A DNA stretch of 64,000 nucleotides from Chthoniobacter flavus (lineage in GTDB: Bacteria; Verrucomicrobiota; Verrucomicrobiia; Chthoniobacterales; Chthoniobacteraceae). Each line of letters begins with the position of its first letter. The first letter of the stretch is position 1. This document shows, piece by piece, positions 28,101 to 37,048 of this stretch. Made by a program: the position numbers and the translations under genes. The notes beneath the pieces are model-generated. The model was not told the DNA's origin and did no database searches. It was given only the letters and a program-made list of their open reading frames with translations. Where the stretch lies: the NCBI GenBank assembly GCA_945861435.1, contig CAMAUX010000003.1, positions 1 through 64,000 on the forward strand, given 5' to 3'.

Positions 28101-29445
28101 CATCGCGGCCAATGGCGTGCCCGACTACGTCTTCGAGCCGCAGATCCTCGGACCGGCCGGTGGGAACCCTGCGTCCTCCGGTGGGGATCAGACCCTTGTG
28201 TCGGGCGACTGGAGCGTCCACACCAACGCGCCGCAGCCGTATTCCGCACACGGCATTGGAGGCAGTCGCAAGGGTGAGCCGGTCTGGAGTTATCCCAGTC
28301 CGTGGCCCGGGCTCCACGCCAGTCATGAAGCGGCGGTGCCGGACCGTCCCGGCATGGTGGTGGGCCATACGCGGCTTTTGGGCGACTGCATCGGGAGCGC
28401 GGCTGGTCCTTTGTTTGCGGTGAACGGGAACATGGGCAACGCCTACCTCTTCACCGTGGATGGTCTGTTTGTGGCCACCCTTTTCAATGACATCCGTCTG
28501 CGTCCGAACTGGGCTGCGCCGGTCGCGACGCGGAACATGGACGTGACCGACGTCTCGCTGCACGACGAGAATTTCTGGCCCAGCATCACCCAGACACCGG
28601 ATGGACGGGTGTTCCTGATCGACGGCGGCCGGACCAGTCTTGTGCGTGTCGATGGGCTTGAATCCCTGCGTCGGATTCCGGACATGGCACTGGAGGTCAC
28701 CGCGAAGGATCTCGACAACGCCCGCGAATGGCTCGCCCGCAGTGAGGCGGCGCGTCAGGCGGCGCGCGGAACTGGAACGCTCGCCGTCCGCACCGACCGG
28801 CCGGCGCCGACCGTGGACGGCCAGCTCAACGACTGGCCCGCGGACACCGCGTGGGCGATGGTCGACCGCCGCGGAACCAAGGCCAACTTCAACAGCAATT
28901 CGCGTCCGTACGAAGTGAGTGCTGCGGTGGCAGTGGCGGATGGGAAGCTGTTTGCGGCATGGCGGACCACGGAGAAGGATTTGCTCAACAACAGCGGCGA
29001 GACTCCGGATGCGCTCTTCAAGACGGGCGGCTGTCTGGATCTGATGCTGCAGGCTGACACGGAGGAGCGCTTGCTGGTCACTTTGGTGAAGGGGAAACCG
29101 CGCGCCGTTCTTTATCGGGCGAAGGTGCAGGGCACCGTGCAACCCGTGGCGTTTAGCAGTCCCTGGCGCACCATCCATCTCGACACTGTCGAGGATGTGA
29201 GCGCGCAGGTGAGCTTCGCCACCGACAAGGCGGGCAATTTCGAAGTAAGCGTTCCCCTTTCGGTGCTGCATTGGGAGCCGAAGCCGGGCGGGACGGTGCG
29301 CGCGGATCTCGGGGTGCTGCGCGGCAGCAACGGCCAGACGACCCAGCGGGTCTACTGGGCGAACAAGGCCACGGCCATCACCGCGGATGTGCCCAGCGAA
29401 GCTGAGCTGACGCCAAAGCTCTGGGGGCAGTGGAAGTTGCAGTGA
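25165..29445 (+). CDS. Very large secreted beta-propeller protein with FlgD-like and CBM-like domains
   Basis: The 1426-residue protein has a signal peptide (MKILHRISLIAAVLLAGSSFAA). The N-terminal third looks like a discoidin-type region. A FlgD-like Ig segment near 380-430 (FTLPEAGLVTLVIEDPSGRR, then GENTAWWDGSDD) follows. NHL/SMP-30-type propeller repeats run through the middle (RGVAFDASGRMLVLSGSKVLRF, HVAVDDAGRLWISD, NGLALDTQGHVWVAEASN). The last 200 residues resemble a family 9 carbohydrate-binding or DOMON-like domain (PTVDGQLNDWPADTAW). The arrangement suggests an extracellular polysaccharide-binding or sensing role; no catalytic motif is visible. It lies between the two DUF1592 loci. 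The ATG at 25165 starts the signal peptide. Confidence 0.7.
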   Translation: MKILHRISLIAAVLLAGSSFAADPAFPPLSPALLDESAFRQSAGGVESPIPERSPGKGGPKSVVWTTKGGLDIHGILFGEGRELGRRHLRIGFTEALPVGSVLVHGGGVLSVLKPDAPYPGDLTDDSQWISAERLLGGAVSRAPVTGNNFGFWLLPDGTRTRALRFSHESAAGDRQRAGSLGGVWVLPERLVNMAPQAVVQSSARDDVSARLVDESHNSWGTWDNGENGAATLVSPEHPELVTLVWPKVVTLRGVCLLWTGFQACELEAFTGRDDAAPATAPDSDWQRVATADRLDALYPVKLSPQWVAFERTVSTRALRMRITGQNQRAQGHLTDKVKQGHRVWLGEFAAFSPLAGEAALASLILPKRAEEPPPIPIRFTLPEAGLVTLVIEDPSGRRIRNLVSETPFPAGENTAWWDGSDDLLRDTEAAKHGVYQIPSRPVAPGAYKVRGLWRSPLSLHYEFSIYNAGKPGWSTADNTGCWLTTHTPPTSVAVVPGSKTADGQPLVFIGASVAEGGHGLQWLREDGTKIGGQHWVGGTWTGAPTLAVDRGPAAVDGHLCYVGSAWEGELRLTAKTRALGDQAVAKLSLGEDPNVRKNPKSPLPPPLEGFEGGEKVFVLSGIAARDGVLVCSMLRQNELLFVDVASGKLTGRLAVESPRGVAFDASGRMLVLSGSKVLRFASTKAAKSEVLVSSKLEDPRHVAVDDAGRLWISDRGASHQVKVFSPKGRLERTIGEPGAPAVGPYRPLHMNLPNGLALDTQGHVWVAEASNRPRRVSVWSSSGALERTYYGPTEYGGGGTLDPGDRGRFFYRGMEFALDWEKGTDQLVRIYAEEDPHLKAHYGAYSPDTPLYPGGAKGPRYFTSCYTHNPTSGDSTAFLWRDDGTAAKLTASLGDANAWELLASPEFRSLWPEGTEPGNSRKEKSASYLWVDRNGDGRPQPHEVTMKAGVLRGVTVMQDLSFVVSRFGENSARFAPRSIAANGVPDYVFEPQILGPAGGNPASSGGDQTLVSGDWSVHTNAPQPYSAHGIGGSRKGEPVWSYPSPWPGLHASHEAAVPDRPGMVVGHTRLLGDCIGSAAGPLFAVNGNMGNAYLFTVDGLFVATLFNDIRLRPNWAAPVATRNMDVTDVSLHDENFWPSITQTPDGRVFLIDGGRTSLVRVDGLESLRRIPDMALEVTAKDLDNAREWLARSEAARQAARGTGTLAVRTDRPAPTVDGQLNDWPADTAWAMVDRRGTKANFNSNSRPYEVSAAVAVADGKLFAAWRTTEKDLLNNSGETPDALFKTGGCLDLMLQADTEERLLVTLVKGKPRAVLYRAKVQGTVQPVAFSSPWRTIHLDTVEDVSAQVSFATDKAGNFEVSVPLSVLHWEPKPGGTVRADLGVLRGSNGQTTQRVYWANKATAITADVPSEAELTPKLWGQWKLQ

Positions 29446-29461
29446 GGCGAGGGGGGAGTGT

Positions 29462-29520
29462 GGACGACATGGACGGGATGGACGGGATGGACGGGATGGA
29501 CGGGATGGACGGGATGGACC
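29462..29520. repeat. 9-bp tandem array (GGACGGGAT x5) upstream of DUF1592 copy B
   Basis: GGACGACAT at 29462-29470 is followed by five exact GGACGGGAT units at 29471-29515 and a partial GGACC. It begins 17 bases after the propeller gene's stop. The orientation equals that of the left array at 20471-20503. Read on the plus strand the frame is open (Met-Asp-Gly repeated) and continues into the DUF1592 gene, but I regard that as a consequence of 9-bp periodicity. Confidence 0.92.
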
Positions 29521-29550
29521 TTTGGCAAGGCAGCGAGCAAGCCGGTCGCG

Positions 29551-29584
29551 TAGTCCATGAAGTCGATGTCGTTCATGATGTCCA
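29551..29584. repeat. Inverted partner repeats with no gene (possible empty site)
   Basis: TAGTCCATGAAGTCGATGTCG and further GTTCATGATGTCCA copies at 29551-29584 run opposite to the GGACGGGAT array 30 bases to the left, so the two can fold together. The layout equals the left junction of the four-helix-bundle locus (20471-20580), but no four-helix-bundle gene is present. Confidence 0.75.
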
Positions 29585-29708
29585 AGGGGCTTTGCCCAGC
29601 CCCAAGAAAGAGGCCGCTCGCGGGTTTACTTCTTGCCGACAACCCGAGATGCGGCGTTCCCTTGCCGGGCTGTTTCCTGATGCCGGCGGGAACGCAGCGT
29701 ACCACCCC

Positions 29709-32135
29709 ATGAAGCGCCGCAATTCCATTCTTTCTGCCGCCGTGTTCCTGCTGGCGGGCGCCGCCTCCGTGTGTGCCGCTGGTTTGGAGGGTCTTTCTTC
29801 GCAGGTGCGAGGCTATCTCGAGGCGCATTGCACGGAATGCCACGATGCCGACACGCAGAAGGGCGAATTCCGCATCGACACTCTTTCCGGCAAGGTCGGG
29901 TTTGAGAACACGCCGCAGTGGCTGGAGGTGATGGAGCGCATCAACTCCGGGGAGATGCCGCCCAAGAAGGTCAAGAAGCGGCCGGCTGCGCACGAGAGCG
30001 CCGCGGTGGTGGACTGGCTGTCGTCCCGCATGAAGGAGGGTGAATCCGCCCGCATGGCCGCGCGCGGACGGGTCAGCTACAACCGGCTCACCCGCGAGGA
30101 GTACGTGAACTCCGTGCGCGACCTGCTCGGCGTGCAGTTTGATGCGACTGATCCGGGCGGTTTCCTTGAAGAGGCTGAGTGGCGCGGGTTCGAGCGTCTT
30201 GGCTCGGTGATGACCCTCTCTCCTTCCAACATCGAGAAGTACCTCGCTGCCGCCGAGACCATCCTCGCGGAGGCCTATCCGGAGAAGAGGGCGCCGCAGA
30301 CGCAGGGCTCGAAGCGGGCCCTCCTAGAGAACCAAGTCAACGAGCGCTATCGTGAGCGCCTCCGCGAGATGGGGTTGCTCGACAAAGTCCGTTTTGAGAT
30401 GTGGCCCGGAGACACCTTCCGGTACTCGAACCTGCAGGATCCCCTGCCTGAGGCCGGTATTTACGAGATCAGCTACACGCTCAGCGGGCTCAAGCCGGAG
30501 AAGGGGCTCGCACCGCGGCTCAAGGTTTACGAGGAGAAGCTCGATCGGGTGCTCTTTGAGCAGGACATCGTTGCGCCGGAGGACGCGCCGGTCACGGTTA
30601 CTTTCCGCACGCACCTGCCCAAGGGGCGTCCGACCATCATGGTGTACAACGAGGTGCCGGGGCCCTCGAACACCCCGCGGTCCGGACGGCACGGGGACAA
30701 GCCCTTCCTGAGCATCAAGGACGGGCGGATTCCGTGGCAGCTCAAGATCACCGATGAAAAGGGTCGGCCGCGCTATCCGTTCCTCATCATGGACTCCATC
30801 GCATGGCGCGGGCCGATTGTTGAGGAGGCGGACCAGAACCGGCGCGATGAGTACCTGTCGCCCGCCGCCATCGCTACGGGGGACATCGAGCAGGCCCGGG
30901 CTGGCCTTGCCAAGCTCTCCCAGCGCGCGTTCCGCCGTCCCGTTACCGAAGCTGAAGTCGATGCGACGATGGAGTTGGTGAAAAAGGAGATCGCGGCGGG
31001 CGAGAAGTTCCGGGATGCCGTGAAAGCCGGGATGCTTTCGATTCTCTGCTCCAAGAGCTTCGTCTTCCTCACTGAAGGCGACCCGGATGCGGACCGGAAT
31101 CAGCTCAACGATTGGGAGATTGCGGCACGCCTTTCCTATTTGTTGTGGAGCACGATGCCCGACGACGAACTCTCCGCACTCGCGGCGCAGGGGCGTCTCC
31201 GTGACAAGGCGGAGCGCGCCCGCCAGTGCGCGCGGATGCTTGCAGATCCGCGTGCGAGCCGATTCACGGACTCCTTTGCGACGCAGTGGCTGCAACTGCG
31301 GAAGGTCGGAAGGTTCCCGCCCGACAAGAAGCTCTATCCGGATTACGACAAGACGCTTGAGGCCGCGATGATTGGCGAGACCAAGGCCTTCTTCCGTGAG
31401 GTCGTGCAGCAGGGGCTCAGTCTCCGCGAGTTCCTCCACTCGGACTGGACGATGCTCAACGCCCGCCTTGCCGAGTTTTACGGGATGCCCGCCAAGGATT
31501 TTGCCCGGGACGCATTTCGACGTGCGGCCCTTTCCGAGGACAGTCGGCGCGGCGGTCTGCTCACGCAGGCGGCGATTCTGTCGCTCACCTCGGATGGCAC
31601 GCGGCACCGGCCTGTTCATCGTGGTGTGTGGCTTTCGGAATCGATTTTTGGCAGGACCCCTCCTCCGCCTCCGGCCAACGTGGAACCCATCGCGACGAAT
31701 CCGGTCGACTCACCGAAGGCGACGCTGCGTATGAAGCTGGAGGCTCACATCCACGATGCGCGCTGTGCTTCGTGCCATGCGAAGATCGACCCGCTCGGTC
31801 TTGCGTTTGAGAACTACGACGCCATCGGCCGCTGGCGGACCGAGGAACTCACGGAGGGCACCGGTGACAACCCGAAGGTCAATCCATCGGGAACCCTTCC
31901 GGACGGTCGTGCCTATGCGGACGCGGCGCAGTTCAAGACGCTTTTGCTCGAGAACCTCGACACCTTTCACGCCACGTTCCTTGAGAAACTCGCCACCTAC
32001 GGTCTGCGGCGCACCACCTCTTTCGACGACCGCGAGGATCTCGCCGCGATCGCGCGGATCGGCAAGGCGCGGGATTACAAGGTGCGCGACCTGCTCGAGG
32101 CTTTCGTCTGCTCGGACTTGTTTGAGAAACGCTGA
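29709..32135 (+). CDS. DUF1592/DUF1588/DUF1585 cytochrome-type protein, copy B
   Basis: The 808-residue paralogue of 21393-23810 has the same order: signal peptide (ILSAAVFLLAGAASVCAA), CTECH at 41-45, DUF1587 (YNRLTREEYVNSVRDLLG), middle sandwich, DUF1595 (RAFRRPVTEAEVDATMELV), DUF1592, DUF1588 with CASCH at 686-690, and DUF1585. Over residues 32-127 only about three positions differ from copy A, while later parts diverge much more. About 105 bases of leader before the start codon also align between copies (TCTTGCCGA, TTGCCGGGCT and ACGCAGC shared). The downstream DUF1552 gene gives the canonical pair. The ATG at 29709 starts the signal peptide; the frame is open upstream through the repeat array. 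Confidence 0.88.
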   Translation: MKRRNSILSAAVFLLAGAASVCAAGLEGLSSQVRGYLEAHCTECHDADTQKGEFRIDTLSGKVGFENTPQWLEVMERINSGEMPPKKVKKRPAAHESAAVVDWLSSRMKEGESARMAARGRVSYNRLTREEYVNSVRDLLGVQFDATDPGGFLEEAEWRGFERLGSVMTLSPSNIEKYLAAAETILAEAYPEKRAPQTQGSKRALLENQVNERYRERLREMGLLDKVRFEMWPGDTFRYSNLQDPLPEAGIYEISYTLSGLKPEKGLAPRLKVYEEKLDRVLFEQDIVAPEDAPVTVTFRTHLPKGRPTIMVYNEVPGPSNTPRSGRHGDKPFLSIKDGRIPWQLKITDEKGRPRYPFLIMDSIAWRGPIVEEADQNRRDEYLSPAAIATGDIEQARAGLAKLSQRAFRRPVTEAEVDATMELVKKEIAAGEKFRDAVKAGMLSILCSKSFVFLTEGDPDADRNQLNDWEIAARLSYLLWSTMPDDELSALAAQGRLRDKAERARQCARMLADPRASRFTDSFATQWLQLRKVGRFPPDKKLYPDYDKTLEAAMIGETKAFFREVVQQGLSLREFLHSDWTMLNARLAEFYGMPAKDFARDAFRRAALSEDSRRGGLLTQAAILSLTSDGTRHRPVHRGVWLSESIFGRTPPPPPANVEPIATNPVDSPKATLRMKLEAHIHDARCASCHAKIDPLGLAFENYDAIGRWRTEELTEGTGDNPKVNPSGTLPDGRAYADAAQFKTLLLENLDTFHATFLEKLATYGLRRTTSFDDREDLAAIARIGKARDYKVRDLLEAFVCSDLFEKR

Positions 32136-32196
32136 GTCCCTTGTTCCTGCCGCTTATCCGTCCGTTCCCAGCCCATTGCAAAACCTGTCCTCCTCC

Positions 32197-32216
32197 AGAA
32201 CCCTAGAACCCTAGAA
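32197..32216. repeat. 8-bp tandem repeat AGAACCCT, 2.5 copies
   Basis: AGAACCCT occurs at 32197-32204 and 32205-32212, followed by AGAA, ten bases before the DUF1552 start codon, where a ribosome-binding site would be expected. No purine-rich Shine-Dalgarno sequence is otherwise visible. Confidence 0.75.
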
Positions 32217-32225
32217 ATCAAAGCC

Positions 32226-33587
32226 ATGAGCAACCTGAACCTCAACCAGTGGCGTATCAGCCGCCGCACCATGCTGCGGGGCCTTGGAGCCTGCATCGCA
32301 CTTCCGCTTTTGGACTGCATGGCAGTGTTGCCGACGCCGACGAAGCCTAGGCGCAGCGTGTTTCTCTACATCCCGAATGGGGTGAACACACTGACGTGGC
32401 AGATCGAGAAGGCCGGGGCGGACTACGAATTCACGCGTCCGCTCAAGGGTCTGGAACGGCATCGTGCGGACATCACGCCGATCAGCGGCCTGCATCATCC
32501 CATGGTGATCGGCAAACATCACAACTGCGAGAAGGTGTGGCTGACGGGTGCGAACGTGCCGGGCGATGGTGGTGCATTCCGCAACACCGTCTCCGTCGAC
32601 CAGATGATTGCGGATGTGCAGGGTGTTTCCACGCGGTTCTCCTCGCTGGAGATGGCTATTGAGGGCGTCTCGCTCTCGTGGTCGAAGGACGGCATCCAGA
32701 TCCCGGCCGAACGCAACACGCAGCAGATCTTCAACCAGCTCTTCGGCGTGGAGAAGGATTCGAAGGAAACCATCCGCCGCAAGCTGAGCAGGCGCGGTTC
32801 GATTTTGGATGTGGTGGCCGACGACGCGAAGCGCGTGAACCGCAACCTGGGTTCTGAGGACCGCTCCAAGCTGGATGAATACCTCACTGCCGTGCGCCAG
32901 GTGGAAGAGCGTTCGCGTCGGGCCGACGAGTGGCTCAATGTGGCCAAGCCAGTCGTGCCCGCCGATGATGCGGCGCGGCTCCAGCGCAAGCTCAGCATGG
33001 CGCAGGCGGGTGATTATTACCGGCTCTTCTACGACCTCATGGTGATGGCGCTGCGCACGGATTCCACGCGGGTCATCACCTGCGGCATCGGTAGCGAGGG
33101 CAACACCAGCGGCATCCCCGAGATCGGGATTTTGCAGACGCGGCACGGATTGTCGCATCACAACGGCGATCCGGAGCAGCTGCGTCGGCTCACCGAGACG
33201 GACACGTTTCTTGTCGAGCAACTCGCCTACTTCCTTGACCAGCTCAAAGCGCACGAGGAGGACGGGCGTCCGCTTCTCGACACCACGCAGGTCCTCTGGG
33301 GCAGCGGCATGGCGTACGGTCACAGCCATGGCAATGCGAACCTTCCGACAATCCTCGCGGGTGGACGGGCGCTCGGTTACAAGCACGGCCAGCATGTCGA
33401 CTTCAACCTGCCCAAAATCGGCAAGTACGACGTGGCGGACGTGACGAGCCATTACCGCATCTGCTCGCGGCCGGTGGACGGTGACGCGCGCGTCAGCAAC
33501 CTGTTGCTCACCATGCTGCAGCGCGCGGAGGTGAAGGCAGACCGCTTCCAAGACAGCCTCCGTCCGCTTTCCGAACTGCTCGCGTGA
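32226..33587 (+). CDS. DUF1552 domain protein with Tat signal
   Basis: The 453-residue protein begins with a twin-arginine leader, [19 protein letters not shown], from residue 12. It continues as DUF1552, the usual partner of DUF1592-type cytochrome proteins in Planctomycetota, Verrucomicrobiota and some other phyla. Typical segments are [59 protein letters not shown], and [36 protein letters not shown]. The activity is unknown; the fold is distantly like DUF1501. Export in a folded state hints at a bound cofactor. The stop overlaps the next gene's GTG. Copy A of the locus lacks a counterpart. Confidence 0.88.
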   Translation: MSNLNLNQWRISRRTMLRGLGACIALPLLDCMAVLPTPTKPRRSVFLYIPNGVNTLTWQIEKAGADYEFTRPLKGLERHRADITPISGLHHPMVIGKHHNCEKVWLTGANVPGDGGAFRNTVSVDQMIADVQGVSTRFSSLEMAIEGVSLSWSKDGIQIPAERNTQQIFNQLFGVEKDSKETIRRKLSRRGSILDVVADDAKRVNRNLGSEDRSKLDEYLTAVRQVEERSRRADEWLNVAKPVVPADDAARLQRKLSMAQAGDYYRLFYDLMVMALRTDSTRVITCGIGSEGNTSGIPEIGILQTRHGLSHHNGDPEQLRRLTETDTFLVEQLAYFLDQLKAHEEDGRPLLDTTQVLWGSGMAYGHSHGNANLPTILAGGRALGYKHGQHVDFNLPKIGKYDVADVTSHYRICSRPVDGDARVSNLLLTMLQRAEVKADRFQDSLRPLSELLA

Positions 33588-34876
33588 TCCGTCTCCAGCG
33601 CGCACTTCTGCTCGTCTCCGGCATCGCGCTCGGCTTTCCGCCGAGTGCCATGACGGCGCCCGCTGCTGCCACGGCGGCCGAGCCCGCTGCGGCCACTGCA
33701 CCTGCCGCTGCGCCTCGCTACCGCACGGATGCGGATGGACCGGTGGGCGCTGAGAAGCCTGTAAAGAGAGGGCCCAAGGACAAGACGCCGGCGCTCGCTT
33801 GGTTCATGCCTGTGCAGGGGGAATTTCCGTTGGAAGGCACTGCTCATGCGGTTTCCGGCGAGTTGATGCGAGTGGATCACGTGGAGCGCAGGTTTCAGAT
33901 CCGGGTGGATCGCAATGACAGTCAGGAGCGTGGGGTGTGGGACCTGCCGTTGGACGCCGCGATGCTGCCTTATGGATCGATCCTCTATCACGGCCAGCAG
34001 GCCGCGCTGCAGGACCTCCCGATGGGCACCCATCTCAACGGGCTCTTTTATTTGAAGGATCCCAAGGACACCGCGCCGCTGCCCATGGCGGCTTACAACC
34101 GGCGGTCTCCGGAGGGCGATTTTCGGAGGTGCTTCCGCATCGAGGACGACTTCAGCCGCGACACGCGCACGGGGGTGGTTTGGAAGGTGGACTCCGTGGA
34201 TCTCGACACGATGAAGCTCACCGCCACCCCGCACCGGGAGGGTAAACCCGCCGGCCCCGCGAAGCTTCTGGATCTGATGGCCGGCACGAGAGTCTGGAAG
34301 GGTTCGGGGTTCGCGGATCTGCGTGCCTTGGCCGCCGGGCAGGAGGTGATCTTCAACCTCACGTGGGTGACGCTTTATGGTCCCGGCCGCGTGGTGGAGG
34401 TATGGCTGGATGCGGAGAGCCGCCGCCTCGCCACAGCCCGCCAGCTCGAGATTCACCGGCTTCACATTCGCGAGCGCGGCCTTCCGGGCTGGGTGCAGGA
34501 CGTGGACGACGACGAGCAGATCGTCACGATTCGGTTTTTTGACAATGTGGATCCCGGGCTTTTTGATGAGATCCGAGCGCCGATTCCCGCGTCGATGTTG
34601 AAGCCGGGCGAGGTGGTGGAGGGGCCGCGGGGCGGCATTGCGGTGGCGCGTCCGGATTTGATGACGTACGACCCTGTGAATGACAGGAAGGGCGGGGCGG
34701 TGGTGGATGTGCGGACGGATCTTCCGACCGAGCGGGGCGGTAGTCCGGTGCAGATCAAGGTGAAGTGCGATTTGCTTCTGGAGGGTTACCGGCCGCGGAA
34801 GATCGTGCGCTTTTATCCGGGGGCATGGAGGGTGATCGCGCTGCCGCGCGAGGAGCAGGCGATGGGTCTGGAGTAG
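33584..34876 (+). CDS. Exported protein of unknown function, copy B (paralogue of 23829-25079)
   Basis: This 430-residue protein starts at a GTG whose last two bases overlap the DUF1552 stop (GTGA), implying translational coupling. A signal peptide is followed by an Ala/Pro/Thr-rich stretch (residues about 24-45), then the conserved body shared with copy [119 protein letters not shown] and [15 protein letters not shown]. No known domain was recognised. Its coupling to DUF1552 and DUF1592 supports a shared periplasmic complex or pathway. Confidence 0.7.
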   Translation: MIRLQRALLLVSGIALGFPPSAMTAPAAATAAEPAAATAPAAAPRYRTDADGPVGAEKPVKRGPKDKTPALAWFMPVQGEFPLEGTAHAVSGELMRVDHVERRFQIRVDRNDSQERGVWDLPLDAAMLPYGSILYHGQQAALQDLPMGTHLNGLFYLKDPKDTAPLPMAAYNRRSPEGDFRRCFRIEDDFSRDTRTGVVWKVDSVDLDTMKLTATPHREGKPAGPAKLLDLMAGTRVWKGSGFADLRALAAGQEVIFNLTWVTLYGPGRVVEVWLDAESRRLATARQLEIHRLHIRERGLPGWVQDVDDDEQIVTIRFFDNVDPGLFDEIRAPIPASMLKPGEVVEGPRGGIAVARPDLMTYDPVNDRKGGAVVDVRTDLPTERGGSPVQIKVKCDLLLEGYRPRKIVRFYPGAWRVIALPREEQAMGLE

Positions 34877-34903
34877 GCGAATCGCTGAAGAAGAGGCGCG
34901 GTG

Positions 34904-36268
34904 CTAGCCGGGGAGTGTGACGGTGAACCGCGTTCCATTGGAGGCGTCGCTTGCGGCTTCAACGCTGCCGCCATGGGCTTTCACCACAGCGTGGACAATG
35001 GCTAGACCGAGTCCTGCGTGGCCGGTGGAACTGCGGGACTTGTCGGCGCGATGGAAGCGCTCGAAGATGTGGGGGAGATCTTCCGGTGGGATGGCGGGAC
35101 CGGTGTTTTCCACCACGAGGAGGACGCGGCCGTGTTCGCGCGCGGTGCTGATGCGCAGGGATCCTCCGGGGTGATTGTACTCCAGCGCGTTGGAGAGGAG
35201 GTTGGTGACGACCTGCGCGAGGCGTTCGGCATCGCCTTGGAGGGAGGCGGGTTGGAGGTCTGTGTGAAGGGTGATCGTGCGTTCGGTGGCAAGCGGGGAG
35301 ATGAGATCGAGGGCCTCGCGGGAGATGGTTGCGAGGTCGCAGGGTTCCCAGTGGAAGGGCTCCTGACCGCCGTCGAGCTTGGCGAGGTCGAGCAGGGATT
35401 CGATGAGGCGGCGCATGCGCTGGGCTGCGCGCTGGGTGGCCTCCAGCGTCTCACGGTATTCGGAGACGGAACGGTCGCGGCTGAGAGCGAGCTGGGCCTG
35501 TGTGAGGATGACAGCGAGCGGCGTGCGCAGCTCATGGGCTGCGTCCGCAGTGAAGCGGGCCTGTTGGGAGAAGGCGGCGTCGAGGCGCGCGAAGGTGGAG
35601 TTGAGGACGGCCGCGAGCCGTTCCAGTTCGCCCTCGGTGTCAGCGGTGTTGATGCGCAGGGCGAGGTTGCCGCCGGCGATTTTCTCCGCGGTGGCGCTGA
35701 TTTCCGCGAGGGGCCGGAGTGCGCGCGAGGAAAGCCACCAGCCGCCGAGGAGGCCGAGGAGGAGGACCGCGCCGCCGGCCGCACCGAGCAGGGCCCCGAG
35801 ATTGCGGAGCTCGTCCTGCTCGGAGTTGATGGGGCGTCCGACGAGCACGCAGTCGACGGGTGCGGCGAAGAGGAATGCCTCGCGGTTGGGGCCGCTGGTG
35901 CGGACGGCGGCGGCCTCGGCGTCGGGACGGGCAAGGTTTGCGGGGGCATTGGCGGAGCGTGCGAGGAGTTTCGCCCCGCGCATCCAGACGGCGAAGTAAT
36001 GGCCGTCGTGGTCATCGAATAGGGCGGCCTGCGCGGGGGTGAGGCGCAGTTCGGGGTCCGCGCGTTTCTCGCCGGCGCGGTTGGGGTTTTTGCGCAGGGA
36101 GTCGAGGAGGAGGCCGATTCTGCGCTGGAGTTCCTCGTCGACGGAGCGCATCTGGCGGCCGCGTTCGAGTTTGAAGGCGGTGAATCCGAAGCCGACAAGG
36201 AGGGCGGCGAGGAGGACGCCATACCAGACTTGGAGGCGCCAATGGATGGACTTGGGGAGCCGGATCAT
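34904..36268 (-). CDS. Sensor histidine kinase (HAMP, HisKA, HATPase)
   Basis: The 454-residue inner-membrane kinase has transmembrane helices near 13-31 and 159-181 enclosing a periplasmic sensor region of about 125 residues, then HAMP (LRPLAEISATAEKIAGGNLALRI). The phosphoacceptor is His245 in DAAHELRTPLAV. The N box (LLSNALEYNHPGG), G1 (VENTGPAIP) and G2 (HAGLGLAIVHAVVKAHGG) close the protein. The architecture is that of OmpR-class kinases such as the CusS/QseC type. Its ATG overlaps the stop of the response regulator (ATGA). The signal is unknown. It ends 27 bases from the convergent upstream locus. Confidence 0.93.
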   Translation of the reverse strand: MIRLPKSIHWRLQVWYGVLLAALLVGFGFTAFKLERGRQMRSVDEELQRRIGLLLDSLRKNPNRAGEKRADPELRLTPAQAALFDDHDGHYFAVWMRGAKLLARSANAPANLARPDAEAAAVRTSGPNREAFLFAAPVDCVLVGRPINSEQDELRNLGALLGAAGGAVLLLGLLGGWWLSSRALRPLAEISATAEKIAGGNLALRINTADTEGELERLAAVLNSTFARLDAAFSQQARFTADAAHELRTPLAVILTQAQLALSRDRSVSEYRETLEATQRAAQRMRRLIESLLDLAKLDGGQEPFHWEPCDLATISREALDLISPLATERTITLHTDLQPASLQGDAERLAQVVTNLLSNALEYNHPGGSLRISTAREHGRVLLVVENTGPAIPPEDLPHIFERFHRADKSRSSTGHAGLGLAIVHAVVKAHGGSVEAASDASNGTRFTVTLPG

Positions 36269-36918
36269 GCCTCGATGAGGTAACCGTGACCGCGGCGGGT
36301 GAGGATGAAGTCGTGGCCGAGTTTTTTGCGGATGTTGGAGACGTGGACGTCGAGGAGGTTGGAGGCGCTGTCGTTGTTTTCGTCGAAGAGGTGTTCGTAG
36401 AGGGTGCTGCGGCTGATGACTTCGCCGCGGTGGAGGCCGAGGTATTCGAGGAGGGCGTATTCGCGCGGGGTGAGGTCCACGGGTTTTCCGCGGAGCGTGA
36501 CGGTGCGTGCGGCGGGCGAGACCTCGACATCGCCGAGCGTGAGCACAGGGCGGGCCTCGCTGGCGCTGCGGCGGATGAGTGCGCGCAGGCGGGCAAAGAG
36601 TTCGGAGAGGTCGAAGGGTTTGACGAGGTAGTCGTCGGCGCCGAGGTCGAGGCCGCGGACGCGGTCTGCGGTGCGGTCGCGCGCGGTGAGGAGGAGGACG
36701 GGGGTTTTGCGGGTGAGACGGAGGCGGCGGAGGACCTCCCAGCCCTCGAGTTTGGGGAGCATGACGTCGAGGATCACGGCATCGAACGCGATGGACTGGG
36801 CGAGGTAGAGAGCCGCTTCGCCATCAGATGCGGTATCGACAGCATAGCCCTCCTCGCGCAGGGACTGTGAGAGGCCGCGCAGGAGGTCTGGCTCGTCTTC
36901 GGCAAGGAGCAGGCGCAT
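36265..36918 (-). CDS. OmpR-family response regulator
   Basis: The 217-residue regulator has a receiver domain with acidic Glu7/Asp8, phosphoacceptor Asp51 in VILDVMLPKLEGW and Lys100 in YLVKPF, followed by a winged-helix DNA-binding domain (residues about 125-217: LTPREYALLEYLGLHRGEVISRSTLYEHLFDENNDSASNLLDVHVSNIRKKLG). It is the partner of the overlapping kinase gene. The divergent operon at 37049-42510 is the most likely nearby target, apart from its own promoter. Confidence 0.94.
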   Translation of the reverse strand: MRLLLAEDEPDLLRGLSQSLREEGYAVDTASDGEAALYLAQSIAFDAVILDVMLPKLEGWEVLRRLRLTRKTPVLLLTARDRTADRVRGLDLGADDYLVKPFDLSELFARLRALIRRSASEARPVLTLGDVEVSPAARTVTLRGKPVDLTPREYALLEYLGLHRGEVISRSTLYEHLFDENNDSASNLLDVHVSNIRKKLGHDFILTRRGHGYLIEA

Positions 36919-37048
36919 GACGTGGGGGGTGTAGCCGGAATGAGATTAAGGACCGATGAAGGCGGGTGCAATGCGGAGGGGCCGGATGATCGGCGGGCGG
37001 CGTCACGGCTTCATCGATTCTTTAGTCGGGCGCGGATAAGGTTCTTGG
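36919..37048. promoter_or_regulatory. Divergent control region between two-component system and YHYH operon
   Basis: This 130-base gap separates divergent start codons. An 8-bp inverted pair, CGATGAAG at 36954-36961 and CTTCATCG at 37009-37016, is the only symmetric element I see. It could be a binding site, but OmpR-type regulators often prefer direct repeats, so this is tentative. Confidence 0.3.

Noticed and set aside
29430-29708. N-terminal extension of DUF1592 copy B with repeated Met-Asp-Gly
   Set aside because: The 9-bp unit keeps any frame open; the signal peptide starting at 29709 matches copy A, which lacks this extension.
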